Of a stretch of DNA of 64,000 bases, positions 51,574 to 60,311 are shown one piece after another. Source of the stretch: [Bacillus] selenitireducens MLS10 (GTDB lineage Bacteria > Bacillota > Bacilli > Bacillales > Salisediminibacteriaceae); NCBI RefSeq assembly GCF_000093085.1, contig NC_014219.1, positions 3,030,384-3,094,383 on the forward strand, given 5' to 3'. The translations under genes and the position numbers were made by a program. A model generated the notes under the pieces. That model did no database searches and was not told where the DNA came from. It was given only the letters and a program-made list of their open reading frames with translations. Position 1 is the first letter of the stretch, and the number at the start of each line of letters is the position of its first letter.

Positions 51574-51960
51574 TTATTGCCGCTTGCGCCAATCGTTCCC
51601 GGGAATCGGCACCATGCCACGGTCGGTCTGAAAGACGTACACAATCGCGGCATATTCCCTCCCCGACTCTCCTTTGACAAGCTGTACCTTGCGCTCATAT
51701 AGGTTTGTCAAATTGCCGGGGCCGGAATACCCTTCAAGCTGATCCAGGCTCGGGAGATCAGATTCCTCAATCTGATAGACTTCCCCGTATGTGGCCGTTT
51801 CACCGGTCTCCACCAAAGCCGGATAACCGTTTCCCGTATCGACGAGAAATCCGTTTGTCGCCGCCCGCTTCTCGGTTTTCTTTGCATGAGCAAGGAGATG
51901 GTGATTACTCTCCCCTTCCATTAATGTGCCATAAACAAAGACATATAATTCGTTCATCAT
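51574..51960 (-). CDS. Gamma-glutamylcyclotransferase-like protein
   Basis: This 128-aa protein has the family signature VFVYGTLMEGESNHHLL near the N-terminus and the catalytic Glu region LVETGETATYGEVYQI, followed by LDQLEGYSGPGNLTNLYER. It belongs to the AIG2/GGCT fold, which removes 5-oxoproline from gamma-glutamyl amines. GAGG lies before the paired ATG codons at 51960 and 51957, and the GTG at 51966 is less well placed. Confidence 0.85.
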   Translation of the reverse strand: MMNELYVFVYGTLMEGESNHHLLAHAKKTEKRAATNGFLVDTGNGYPALVETGETATYGEVYQIEESDLPSLDQLEGYSGPGNLTNLYERKVQLVKGESGREYAAIVYVFQTDRGMVPIPGNDWRKRQ

Positions 51961-51979
51961 CGTCACCTCAACAAAAAAA

Positions 51980-52726
51980 TTACTCCCCGCTCAGCCTGTA
52001 TTCGGATCCGTCACGGCTTCTCGTCATCAGTCCGTACTCAATCATGTACCGTCTGATCGTGACGAAATCATCATGTGCCTCACGAAGGATATCATTCACT
52101 TCCCGTTCAGTATACACACGATCGGGGTCAAAACGCATCAGAAGAGTTTGTAAAATAATGATTTTCCGTTTCTCTTTCGAAGGAAATTGACGAAGAGATC
52201 CTTCTTTCCCACCAATAAAATAAGTCTCCACTGCCTTCTCACGTTCTTCTTCCGTGATCGCATACCGCTCATCCATCATTTTCGCCCCCTTGTGAACCGG
52301 AATCAGCTTATCTGGTCCTTCTTTCGGTATCTTCAGATTCGCCATCAAAGCCAAAAACAGTTTCGCCTGTTTCTCCTTTTCCCGGAGCTTAAATCGATGA
52401 TTACGCACCGTCGATGGCGTAATGCCTATTTCCCGGGAAATATCCTTGTCCGACTTTCCTTCGCTCATCTTTCGCAAAATCTCCTTTTGACTGTCGGAAA
52501 GACCGGTTTCCTTTTTATCCTCCTGTAACAATACGTCAAGCACCGACCCATGCTTCTCTATGATATGTTCCTTTACGGCTCTTTTCGCATCCATTTGACG
52601 ACCGCTGACGGTATAAATCATGCCTTCTTCAAAACCGGCCGGACAAAAAGCACAGTGAAACACATCCTCTCGTTCTTCATAGCCCCGGATCAGATCACTG
52701 ATTCCAATATGCATATAGTCTTTCAT
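51980..52726 (-). CDS. LuxR-type regulator with C-terminal DUF2087
   Basis: This 248-aa protein has a central LuxR/GerE-like helix-turn-helix (SDSQKEILRKMSEGKSDKDISREIGITPSTVRNHRFKLREK at about 74-116) and a C-terminal DUF2087 domain (KRKIIILQTLLMRFDPDRVYTEREVNDILREAHDDFVTIRRYMIEYGLMTR). The N-terminal part contains a single CxxC-like FHCAFCPAGFEEG, which may bind a metal. The effector is unknown. AGAGGTGG precedes the ATG. It is the first gene of a minus-strand run ending in the sirtuin. Confidence 0.85.
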   Translation of the reverse strand: MKDYMHIGISDLIRGYEEREDVFHCAFCPAGFEEGMIYTVSGRQMDAKRAVKEHIIEKHGSVLDVLLQEDKKETGLSDSQKEILRKMSEGKSDKDISREIGITPSTVRNHRFKLREKEKQAKLFLALMANLKIPKEGPDKLIPVHKGAKMMDERYAITEEEREKAVETYFIGGKEGSLRQFPSKEKRKIIILQTLLMRFDPDRVYTEREVNDILREAHDDFVTIRRYMIEYGLMTRSRDGSEYRLSGE

Positions 52727-52886
52727 ACAGCCACCTCTTTTTTTATAAACAATATATCATATCGTTTGCATATTTACAAACGGATGAGGTGTAGTGAACA
52801 AACTCATGATAAAATCGTTTTTTTCTTTCGAGTTCCACTGCGTTTTTTCACATCTTTTTCATATACTGATAACAGAGGTGATCATC

Positions 52887-53567
52887 ATGAAGGATTCAGA
52901 ATACAGCAAGGCTACAGAACAATTCCCTTTTTTCACCGGCCTGTCTCAAGAAGCGCAAACGGCTTCGAAGCAGGAACTGACAACCGTATCGTACGAACCG
53001 GGCATCATTCTGCTTGAAGAAGGGCATGTTTGCCGCAACCTGTTTTTCATTCTCGAAGGGACGATCCGTGTGTATAAACTGTCACCTGACGGCCGGGAGG
53101 TTACCCTGTACCGGATGACGCGAGGCGAGACCTGCCTCATCACTGCATCCTGTATGCTGCATGGCCAGCCATTTAATGCCGTTGCCGAGACAGAGACCGC
53201 CGTCAGGGCCCTCTCTGTTCCGCACCGCTTTTTGCAGACCCATCTGTTTCAGGATTTTTCGTTTATGCAGTTTCTCTTTGGCAATACGTTCAGCCGCTTT
53301 CAGGATGTGATGGATGCCTTCAGCCGGATCACGTTCGATTCCCTTCATCAGCGGATTGCGACTGCCGTTTATCAGCGTGCGTCAGAAACAGGGTTCCCTC
53401 CGACGGTCTATTTCACCCACGAACAGCTCGCAGTCGAGATCGGCAGTTCAAGGGAAGTCGTCTCCAGAGCTCTGAAAAAGCCTCTTTTTGCATCCATTCT
53501 GACAGGCGGGAGAGGCAAAATCCGCATTCATGATTACGAAAAACTGCGCCGGCTTTCAGGTTCGTGA
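52887..53567 (+). CDS. Crp/Fnr-family transcriptional regulator
   Basis: This 226-aa regulator has a cyclic nucleotide-binding-like sensor domain (about 15-135), a dimerisation helix and a C-terminal winged helix (HEQLAVEIGSSREVVSRALKK). Cysteines 49, 83 and 89, two of them in GETCLITASCML, may sense redox or metal state; the N-terminal cluster cysteines of Fnr are absent. I chose the ATG at 52887 with AGAGGTGAT upstream, although the frame is open 31 codons further. A palindrome at its 3' end lies before the DUF302 gene, its probable target. Confidence 0.88.
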   Translation: MKDSEYSKATEQFPFFTGLSQEAQTASKQELTTVSYEPGIILLEEGHVCRNLFFILEGTIRVYKLSPDGREVTLYRMTRGETCLITASCMLHGQPFNAVAETETAVRALSVPHRFLQTHLFQDFSFMQFLFGNTFSRFQDVMDAFSRITFDSLHQRIATAVYQRASETGFPPTVYFTHEQLAVEIGSSREVVSRALKKPLFASILTGGRGKIRIHDYEKLRRLSGS

Positions 53568-53604
53568 CTTAGTCACAGAAGTTTCGCCTTTGCCCTTGTA
53601 TAAT
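53564..53604 (+). promoter_or_regulatory. Palindrome plus -10 box before the DUF302 gene
   Basis: GTGAC-TTA-GTCAC (53564-53576) is a perfect 13-base inverted repeat that overlaps the stop codon of the regulator gene. TATAAT at 53599-53604 gives a start near 53611, placing the palindrome centre at about -41. No good -35 box is present, as expected for a class II activated promoter. Confidence 0.65.
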
Positions 53605-53645
53605 CAGTTTATAAGCAACACCAACACACAAGGGGGTTACATCGA

Positions 53646-54125
53646 ATGAAGAAGAATTTAATCATTGGCATCGTAATCGGTGCCGTATTGTCTGCAGGAT
53701 TGTTTTTGTTAGTGGCATTTCAGGCTGGTCCGGGAATGATGATGCACGAGGATCAGAGTAAATATGATTTTGATGAGACGATCGAAGTCTTTGAACAGCA
53801 GGTTGCCGAAGCCGGCTGGAGCGTCGCAGGCATGCATGACATGAAAGAAATTCTCGACGGTCATGGTCATGATGTGATCGACATCAAAATTTACGAACTG
53901 TGTTCTTCCAAGTATTCAGCGGAAATCCTGAAGCTTGATGACGAGCGGTTCGTATCCCCGCTTATGCCATGCCGGATTTCATTTTATGAAAAAAGTGACG
54001 GGAATACCTATATCTCACGTATGAACTCCTCGTTAATGGCAAAGCCGTTTGGCGGCGTCATTGATGAAGTAATGCAGCAGGCAGCCGCAGAAACCGAAGC
54101 GATCCTCGATCACCTGATCGACTGA
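53646..54125 (+). CDS. Membrane-anchored DUF302 protein
   Basis: This 159-aa protein has an N-terminal membrane anchor (residues 4-27), then a DUF302 domain: DFDETIEVFEQQVAEAGWSVAGMHDMKEIL, KIYELCSSKYS and LMPCRISFYEKSDGNTYISRMN. DUF302 folds bind small ligands in a dimer, but the function is not known. Two conserved cysteines (in ELCSSK and MPCRI) are visible. Its promoter is probably controlled by the Crp/Fnr protein just upstream. Confidence 0.87.
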   Translation: MKKNLIIGIVIGAVLSAGLFLLVAFQAGPGMMMHEDQSKYDFDETIEVFEQQVAEAGWSVAGMHDMKEILDGHGHDVIDIKIYELCSSKYSAEILKLDDERFVSPLMPCRISFYEKSDGNTYISRMNSSLMAKPFGGVIDEVMQQAAAETEAILDHLID

Positions 54126-54142
54126 TTTAATTGACCAAACGA

Positions 54143-54180
54143 AAAACGGATCATATGCCATAAGGCATATGATCCGTTTT
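54143..54180. terminator. Bidirectional terminator, 17-bp perfect stem
   Basis: AAAACGGATCATATGCC and its exact complement enclose the loop ATAA, with T runs at both ends. It separates DUF302 from the convergent korB gene. Confidence 0.9.
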
Positions 54181-54198
54181 GTTATGATCAGACAAGAT

Positions 54199-55044
54199 CT
54201 ATTCGAATTTCTTCTGGACTTTCTTCAGAAGCTCTTCGTCCATCGGGCCGGACTCAAGGGACTGCATGTCAAACTTGGTTCCGAGCTTCGTCTGGAAATC
54301 GTCACGGGACTCTTCATAGAGGATCCCTGTGACGAGTCCGTTATTCTCCCGGATCGCCGAGATGGCTTCGTCACGGGTTTCAAACGGGGCTTCAATGGAA
54401 ACCAGGTTCTCTTTGTAGTAATCGTACGTGTTGATTTTATTGAACGTGACACAAGGGCTGTAGATGTTCACGTGAGAAAAACCGCGGTGCTCAATGGCAC
54501 GCTTTAAAATCGTGCTGAGCTCTTTGATGTTCCCGGAATAGCCCTGGGCGACAAATGTTGCACCGTTTACAATCGATGTCGTGATCGGATCAACAGGGTA
54601 TTCTTTGTTACTGGCTGCGGCACTCTTCGTCTCAAAACCGTGCATACTTCTCGGTGACGTCTGGCCTTTTGTGAGGCCGTAGATATTGTTATCCATTACG
54701 ATATAGGACATGTCAATATTCCGTCTTGATGCATGGACAAAGTGACCGAGTCCGATCCCGTACCCGTCACCGTCACCACCGGAGGCAATGACCTTCAGAT
54801 CCGGGTTCCCCATTTTCACACCCTGAGCTACCGGCAAAGAGCGCCCGTGAATGGTGTGAAAACCGTTACTGCGGATATATTCCGATACTTTACCGGAACA
54901 GCCGATCCCGGATATAATCGCAAATTCATGAGGCTCGTATCCGAGCTCAACGATTGCCTTCTGGATGCCGGCCATAACACTGAAGTGACCGCAACCCGGA
55001 CACCAGGTCGATACATCTCCTCGCAAATCCTTCATTGTTGCCAT
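54199..55044 (-). CDS. korB: 2-oxoacid:ferredoxin oxidoreductase beta subunit
   Basis: This 281-aa subunit binds thiamine diphosphate in the oxidative decarboxylation of a 2-oxoacid, probably 2-oxoglutarate, with ferredoxin as acceptor. It has CPGCGHF near residue 15, GIGCSGKVS, the ThDP-binding GDGDGYGIGLGHFVHA and the metal-binding DNNIYGLTKGQTSP. GGAGG lies before the ATG, which starts two bases after the korA stop. The operon continues from korA. Confidence 0.92.
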   Translation of the reverse strand: MATMKDLRGDVSTWCPGCGHFSVMAGIQKAIVELGYEPHEFAIISGIGCSGKVSEYIRSNGFHTIHGRSLPVAQGVKMGNPDLKVIASGGDGDGYGIGLGHFVHASRRNIDMSYIVMDNNIYGLTKGQTSPRSMHGFETKSAAASNKEYPVDPITTSIVNGATFVAQGYSGNIKELSTILKRAIEHRGFSHVNIYSPCVTFNKINTYDYYKENLVSIEAPFETRDEAISAIRENNGLVTGILYEESRDDFQTKLGTKFDMQSLESGPMDEELLKKVQKKFE

Positions 55045-55046
55045 CG

Positions 55047-56792
55047 TTATACGACCTCCTTCATTTGATTCAGAATCGAACGGACCATAAACGGATCCCC
55101 ATCATACTGCACGATGGATTCTATCTGATCGTGGACAGGCAGATACTGCTGCAGAAGCAGTCTCAGCTGACCTGTATAGTTATTCTCAATCGTAATGATT
55201 TTCTTGTTTGCAAACAGATCCTTCAGCTCATCAATCGGCAGTGGATAGAGCTGCTGAAGATGCAGATGCGCGTAAGTCTGAGTACCCTCATTGTTCAGTT
55301 CTGTCATCGCTTCTTCAATGGCGCCGTAAGTGGATCCCATTCCGAGAAGCAGGACATCCGTGGATTTCGGATCGATGTCTCCTGTGCTCTGCAGCTTATA
55401 CGGCTCCTGAATCATCGCTCCTTTGACCTTTTCAAGACGCTTTTTCATCATCTTGATCCGAACATCGGTATCTTCATTGATATAGCCGTCTTCACCGTGT
55501 TCATTGGAGCTCGTCAGATGAATACCATTCTTCATACCCGGCTTTGGTCGGGGTGAAATGCCGTCTTCCGTCACGCGGTAACGCTTGAAGAATGCTTCAT
55601 CGTATTCCCCGACCTGCTCTTCTGTGAGCAGCTTGCCTCGGTCAATGCCGACACGCTTCGAGTCAAACGACGGAATCGTCATTTTATTCATGGACAGACC
55701 AAGGTCAAGAGCCACGATGACCGGACATTGATAGATTTCAGCAAGGTTGAACGATTCAGCAGCAAGATAGAACGCATCTTCAATCGTTGATGGGTAGAGC
55801 ACAATTCGTGGAATTTCACCGTGTGTCGCATAGATCATATGCTGCAAATCACTTTGTTCATGCTTTGTCGGCAGTCCTGTTGAAGGGCCGCCACGCTGTG
55901 AGTTCACGATGACAATCGGCACTTCGGCCATACCCGCCATACCCAGTGCTTCTGTTTTTAAGCTGAGGCCTGGTCCTGATGTACTGGTCATGGCGCGCAC
56001 ACCACTGTAGTTGGCACCAATGGCAAAGGCAATACCCGCAATTTCGTCCTCAACCTGCATAACGGTTCCTCCGACTGCAGGGAGCTCTTTTGCGAGCCAC
56101 TCCATCACTTCACTCGCCGGTGTAATCGGATATGCACTAAGGTAACGGCACCCTGCCATCAGGCTTCCGAAACCGGTCGCTTCATTTCCTGAAATAAAGA
56201 GAAGATCCTCATTGCCCGTTCCTTCGAGAACTGCAACGTGTTCAGGCAAATATTCTTTCGTAATCGCATATCCTTTCTCTACGGCTTCGATATTCGCCTT
56301 CACGACGTCGTCGCCTTTTCTTGAGAAGATGTCTCCAATGATGTCACCGAGGATGTCCTGAGGCAAATCAAGGAGAGCTGAACTGATCCCAATCGCGATC
56401 ATGTTCTTATAGAGCGGATTCCCGAGATCCGTTGCGATCTTCTTTAACGGTACATAGAGAATGTTGTAGTTCTTCCCTTCCGGTCTCTCAACCGCCGTTT
56501 CTTTCCCCTCCATAATGACAATCGCGTTCTCGACGAGCTTATCCTCATTCTTTTCAAGAGATTCTTTATCCAAACAAAGCAGTATCTCGACATCGTCACC
56601 TGCATAGTAGTTCCGTTCTTTGGTCGCTTTCAGTTTGAAGTTGGAATGACCGCCTTTAATTCTCGACATGAACTGTTTGTACGTCGATACGGAATACCCG
56701 TGCTTGACAAGTGTTCTGGCAAACAGCTCACCGGTGGAATCAATCCCTTCCCCCTGCTGGCCGCCGACCATCCATTCAATTGATTTTCTCAT
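55047..56792 (-). CDS. korA: 2-oxoacid:ferredoxin oxidoreductase alpha subunit
   Basis: This 581-aa fused gamma-alpha subunit pairs with KorB. The N-terminal gamma domain has GGQQGEGIDSTGELFART, and the alpha domain has the YPITPASEVMEW motif, EDEIAGIAFAIGANYSG and GPGLSLKTEALGMAGMAE. The start is the ATG at 56792 with AGGAGG upstream, although the frame is open 52 codons further. In Bacilli this type of enzyme often replaces the 2-oxoglutarate dehydrogenase complex under low oxygen. It is the first gene of a two-gene operon, with a palindrome in its promoter. Confidence 0.92.
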   Translation of the reverse strand: MRKSIEWMVGGQQGEGIDSTGELFARTLVKHGYSVSTYKQFMSRIKGGHSNFKLKATKERNYYAGDDVEILLCLDKESLEKNEDKLVENAIVIMEGKETAVERPEGKNYNILYVPLKKIATDLGNPLYKNMIAIGISSALLDLPQDILGDIIGDIFSRKGDDVVKANIEAVEKGYAITKEYLPEHVAVLEGTGNEDLLFISGNEATGFGSLMAGCRYLSAYPITPASEVMEWLAKELPAVGGTVMQVEDEIAGIAFAIGANYSGVRAMTSTSGPGLSLKTEALGMAGMAEVPIVIVNSQRGGPSTGLPTKHEQSDLQHMIYATHGEIPRIVLYPSTIEDAFYLAAESFNLAEIYQCPVIVALDLGLSMNKMTIPSFDSKRVGIDRGKLLTEEQVGEYDEAFFKRYRVTEDGISPRPKPGMKNGIHLTSSNEHGEDGYINEDTDVRIKMMKKRLEKVKGAMIQEPYKLQSTGDIDPKSTDVLLLGMGSTYGAIEEAMTELNNEGTQTYAHLHLQQLYPLPIDELKDLFANKKIITIENNYTGQLRLLLQQYLPVHDQIESIVQYDGDPFMVRSILNQMKEVV

Positions 56793-57094
56793 CTGTTTGT
56801 CGTACCTCCTTTTAAAGAATAATAAAAAAATTCTTACTCCTTTAATTCTACCATATTCATTATGGTAATGCGAAATCCTGAGACTGTTTAATTTATATCT
56901 CTTGTTTTGTGAAACAGCAATCAAAATAGCAAAAGAACCCTCTCTCACGGCCCTTTTGTTACAATACAGATATCTTTTAACGAATAATACAGATTTATGA
57001 AACGCTTACACGACGACTCTTGTCACTTGGAACAAGCGCCCGGTCTTTATTAAGCCCGAACCGGTTGGCTGTTTCCGGATGACGTGGCTCTTGT
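56793..57094 (-). promoter_or_regulatory. korA upstream region with promoter and palindrome
   Basis: This 302-base gap holds a candidate minus-strand promoter, TTCGCA (56874-56869) and TAGAAT (56850-56845) at 18-base spacing with an extended TGG before the -10 box. The palindrome TACCATA-TTCAT-TATGGTA (56849-56867) fills the spacer, so a repressor may act there. The remaining sequence up to 57094 shows nothing I can name. Confidence 0.55.
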
Positions 57095-58321
57095 TTATTT
57101 CGAGACCCCTACGGCACTTTGCCTGCGGGCTTCGAGACGGGGAATGACTTTCGAATAGACGATCCACACGTTCAGCATCAATAGCACCCCTGAGAAGAGA
57201 AACAGACTCCGGATCCCAAAGACGCCTGATATCAAGCCGCCAAGGGCAGGACCAATCATCGAGCCAAGGTACATAAAGCTGTTTGAGAAGCCGTACGTCC
57301 TCGACTCCATCCCCACGGGTGCATGATTACGAAGAAGAGAATTGATCATGGGCAAAAGGCCGCCGAGACCGAGTCCCAGGAGAAACCGGAGAACGAGCAG
57401 CTGCCAATAGCTTGTGACAAACGCCTGTGGAAAGCTGACAAGGGCAACGAACAACAGCGAGAACAACAGGACATACTGATGCCCCTTCCTGTCACTGAAC
57501 CGTCCGAGTATCGGACTCGCCCCCATGTTGGCAAAACCCATCACCGACATCGCAAGGCCTGCAAAAAAGGCCACATTCCCGCCCGGTCTCAGCTCCTGCA
57601 CAAAAATCGACAGCAGGGGGTTGATGCCAATCAGTGCGGCCTGCACGATAAAAAAGACCATATAAAGAGCCATAATCGGCTTAATTGCTGTGATGGTCCT
57701 GAAATCATCGATCGTGCTTGTCTTCTCTTTTTGTTCCACAGGTTCAAATTGCTCTTTAACGAAAAACAGAACAACAAACGCCGCAACCAGAATACTGGCG
57801 CCGGTGATATAGAAAATCATTCTGAAACCCATAATATCGGCCATCACCCCGCCGAATAGCGGTCCGGAAATACTCCCTGCTACGGCCCCTGCCTGAAGCA
57901 TGCCAAGGGAATAGCCCATCTGCTTTTTCGGGGTGCTCATCGACATCAGCCCAATAGCGGCAGGAATAAACCCCGATATCATCCCATTCATCAGCCTTAA
58001 GAGCAAAAGCGTCCACGGCCCTGTGGCAAAGCCCGTCAACGTCAAGACGACGGCCATCCCGAAACCGGAACGGAGAATCATCGATTTTCTGCCGTATTTA
58101 TCCGCCAGCCTTCCCCAGATCGGGGCAAAAATAAACGCCGTCACAAAATTCGCTGCAAAAATCAGCCCCGACCAGACACTGACTGCATCAGGGTCTGTAA
58201 CCCCAAGTTCCTGCAGATACAGCGGCAAAAAGGGGATGATCATTGTCATCGCAGACATGACGAGAAATTGGCTGCCCATCAGTATATACAGATTACGTTT
58301 CCAGTTTGTCTGAGCTATCAT
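57095..58321 (-). CDS. MFS multidrug-efflux-type transporter
   Basis: This 408-aa protein has twelve predicted membrane helices, the MFS A-motif GRLADKYGRKSMI at about residues 74-86 and a degenerate repeat GRFSDRKGHQYV in the second half. The motif C-like segment GSISGPLFGGVMAD points to antiporters of the drug:proton type (TetA/NorA-like). The drug or solute is not known. The first ATG at 58321 is used; the upstream gene lies 131 bp away with a terminator between. Confidence 0.87.
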   Translation of the reverse strand: MIAQTNWKRNLYILMGSQFLVMSAMTMIIPFLPLYLQELGVTDPDAVSVWSGLIFAANFVTAFIFAPIWGRLADKYGRKSMILRSGFGMAVVLTLTGFATGPWTLLLLRLMNGMISGFIPAAIGLMSMSTPKKQMGYSLGMLQAGAVAGSISGPLFGGVMADIMGFRMIFYITGASILVAAFVVLFFVKEQFEPVEQKEKTSTIDDFRTITAIKPIMALYMVFFIVQAALIGINPLLSIFVQELRPGGNVAFFAGLAMSVMGFANMGASPILGRFSDRKGHQYVLLFSLLFVALVSFPQAFVTSYWQLLVLRFLLGLGLGGLLPMINSLLRNHAPVGMESRTYGFSNSFMYLGSMIGPALGGLISGVFGIRSLFLFSGVLLMLNVWIVYSKVIPRLEARRQSAVGVSK

Positions 58322-58413
58322 GCTTCTGATTCCTTTCTGTGCTTCGACGATATGCGTACGATTGATGCTTCAGTCTCTTATTATATATTTCGTCACACGA
58401 AGGAATCAAGCAC

Positions 58414-58447
58414 AAAAAAGCACTCTCCTCAAAAATGAGCAGAGTGC
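58414..58447 (-). terminator. Terminator after the 77-aa membrane protein gene
   Basis: On the minus strand GCACTCTGCTC and GAGGAGAGTGC form an 11-base stem with one mismatched pair, loop ATTTTT, then six T. Confidence 0.88.
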
Positions 58448-58452
58448 CTGTT

Positions 58453-58686
58453 TCAGGAACCTTTAGAAACGTTCTGCGGCTTCTGTTTCGGCGCCGACAC
58501 CACCCGGAGTTTAGGCTTCCGTCCAATTCTCTTTCTTGAAAAGAAGACAATTTCAAAAGCGATGAATCCCATGAACAGTGCTGCCATGAAGGGATTGATA
58601 AAACCGATTGCGTGACCGACAAGAAATGCGGCCATAAATACAGAAATCCCGACCGAACCAGGTACCAAATACGCTTCATTTAGCAT
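58453..58686 (-). CDS. Small membrane protein of unknown function
   Basis: This 77-aa protein has two hydrophobic segments (about residues 10-30 and 32-50) and a strongly basic C-terminal tail (RKRIGRKPKLRVVSAPKQKPQN), so the tail should face the cytoplasm. I do not recognise a family. GAGGGGG precedes the ATG and a clear terminator follows, which supports a real gene. The 128-aa frame overlapping it on the same strand is not convincing. Confidence 0.68.
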   Translation of the reverse strand: MLNEAYLVPGSVGISVFMAAFLVGHAIGFINPFMAALFMGFIAFEIVFFSRKRIGRKPKLRVVSAPKQKPQNVSKGS

Positions 58687-58944
58687 AGAAGCAGCCCCCT
58701 CTGATTCATTATTTGCATATAGTTTACCCTATCTCAACAGTATTAAACAATTCTCACCTATATTATAACAAATTAAACACGTCTTGTACCGGCTTTTAAT
58801 TCCATTAATGATATTAAATAGGAGTTTTTGAGGGGATTCACCGATAATTCGCAGTTATTTCACACAAATCGGTCCAAGGAAGCACACTCTTTTTGCTGCG
58901 AGAACAGTCCGGTTTCCTGTACGCCGTACCGAAACGGTCCTGAT

Positions 58945-60288
58945 TTACGAATCTTCCTCTTTCTTCTTCATTTCATACATCATTTCGTCCGCATCCCGAA
59001 TGGCATGCTTTAATTCCTCTTTCTTCCGGACTTCCGAAATCCCGTACGTAAAGCTGACAGGGTCTGAGACGATGCTGGTATTCTTAAGCTTTTCCTTGAT
59101 CCGCTCCATGATCATACCCGCGTGAATCTTCCTTGTATTCCGGAGAATCACAAGGAATTCATCGCCCCCGTACCGGATAACGAGATCATCATCCCTCACG
59201 GCCTCCATCATTGCTTCGGCCATTTCTTTCAACACACGGTCACCGACAATATGCCCGTATTCGTCATTAATGTCCTTAAATTTATTTGCATCCACCATGA
59301 CAAACGAGTAGTAATGATCCTGACCGGACGCCATTGCCTTGATTTCCTTATCGATCCAGCGATTAAGGTACGTTCTTGAACCCGCACCGGTCAATTCATC
59401 CGTATACGCCTTTTCCCTGTACTGATCTCTGCTCGTTTCCGCCTGATCCACCATCTGTTTCGCATTTCTCGAGATGAGATAGTTCAACACGATAAACAGA
59501 GCCGATATGCCGAGAAAGAACGCAATAAAGCTGATCCGGATCACACGGTCGACGGTCTCGAACAGCACGGATTTGGGCTTGGCCACATACATGGAATAGG
59601 ATGACTCCGGAAGATCGTAGAAGCGGTAAATCGTCTCATCCGACAGGTAAATACCGGCTGTCGTCTCGTGAGGAGTCAGCATGCTTTGAAGGCTGTGCGT
59701 CATCTCCGGCGTCAGCATCTCAATGGACAGATCCGAGTTTGCAATGGACGCCACATACTGACCGAGATTAAACCGGATGACATCATACCCCACTGTTTGT
59801 TGCTGCTCGATAATCGGCGATACGATCTGAAGCAATACCGGATCCAGGTTGAATAAAAACGAGATCTCCAACGTACCGGACTCCCTGAAGCTGAACGGGT
59901 CCGACCGATCCTGATTGGAGCCGGCAAGGACCTGCTGATCCATGACGCGCTGCGCCTCCACCATTCTGCTTACATGTGACAGACCTTCCAGGTAGCGGGG
60001 TTCCACGAACGACTGCACCTCAGCGAATGAATGAATGCCTGAATGATAGTCATACATCGCCTCACGGATCGCCGTTCGGCTCGTAATGCCTTCGGTCGTC
60101 TCGATACTCCGGTTGATAAATGCTTCCACAGCCGTGTAAGTTGTCTCTGCACTGTTGTCAAAATTGCTGATGTAACTCTGTTCGAGTTCACTTTTCATCG
60201 GGAAATAGAAACTGATGAAGGTGATCACCAGAATAATCATTACGAGCACCAGGCTGATCATTTTCGTTCTTCCGAGTATCAGCTCCAC
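58945..60288 (-). CDS. Membrane diguanylate cyclase (GGDEF), GTG start
   Basis: This 447-aa protein has an N-terminal membrane helix (about residues 9-30), an extracytoplasmic sensor domain to about residue 260, a second helix, and a GGDEF domain (about 295-440) with RYGGDEF and the inhibitory RxxD (RDDD) five residues before it. It makes cyclic-di-GMP. The start is GTG at 60288, with AGGAGGAGGGG just upstream; the ATG at 60315 would overlap the preceding stop (ATGA) but would translate that ribosome site as AGGGG. Confidence 0.87.
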   Translation of the reverse strand: MELILGRTKMISLVLVMIILVITFISFYFPMKSELEQSYISNFDNSAETTYTAVEAFINRSIETTEGITSRTAIREAMYDYHSGIHSFAEVQSFVEPRYLEGLSHVSRMVEAQRVMDQQVLAGSNQDRSDPFSFRESGTLEISFLFNLDPVLLQIVSPIIEQQQTVGYDVIRFNLGQYVASIANSDLSIEMLTPEMTHSLQSMLTPHETTAGIYLSDETIYRFYDLPESSYSMYVAKPKSVLFETVDRVIRISFIAFFLGISALFIVLNYLISRNAKQMVDQAETSRDQYREKAYTDELTGAGSRTYLNRWIDKEIKAMASGQDHYYSFVMVDANKFKDINDEYGHIVGDRVLKEMAEAMMEAVRDDDLVIRYGGDEFLVILRNTRKIHAGMIMERIKEKLKNTSIVSDPVSFTYGISEVRKKEELKHAIRDADEMMYEMKKKEEDS

Positions 60289-60311
60289 TGTTCCCCCTCC
60301 TCCTGCACTTG

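Noticed and set aside
56997..57010. cre-like sequence ATGAAACGCTTACA
   Set aside because: It has mismatches at the first two conserved positions and lies about 200 bases from the korA start, so the evidence is too weak.
58293..58679. A 128-codon minus-strand frame overlapping the 77-aa membrane protein
   Set aside because: It crosses the terminator at 58414-58447 and has no ribosome site; the 77-aa frame fits the signals better.
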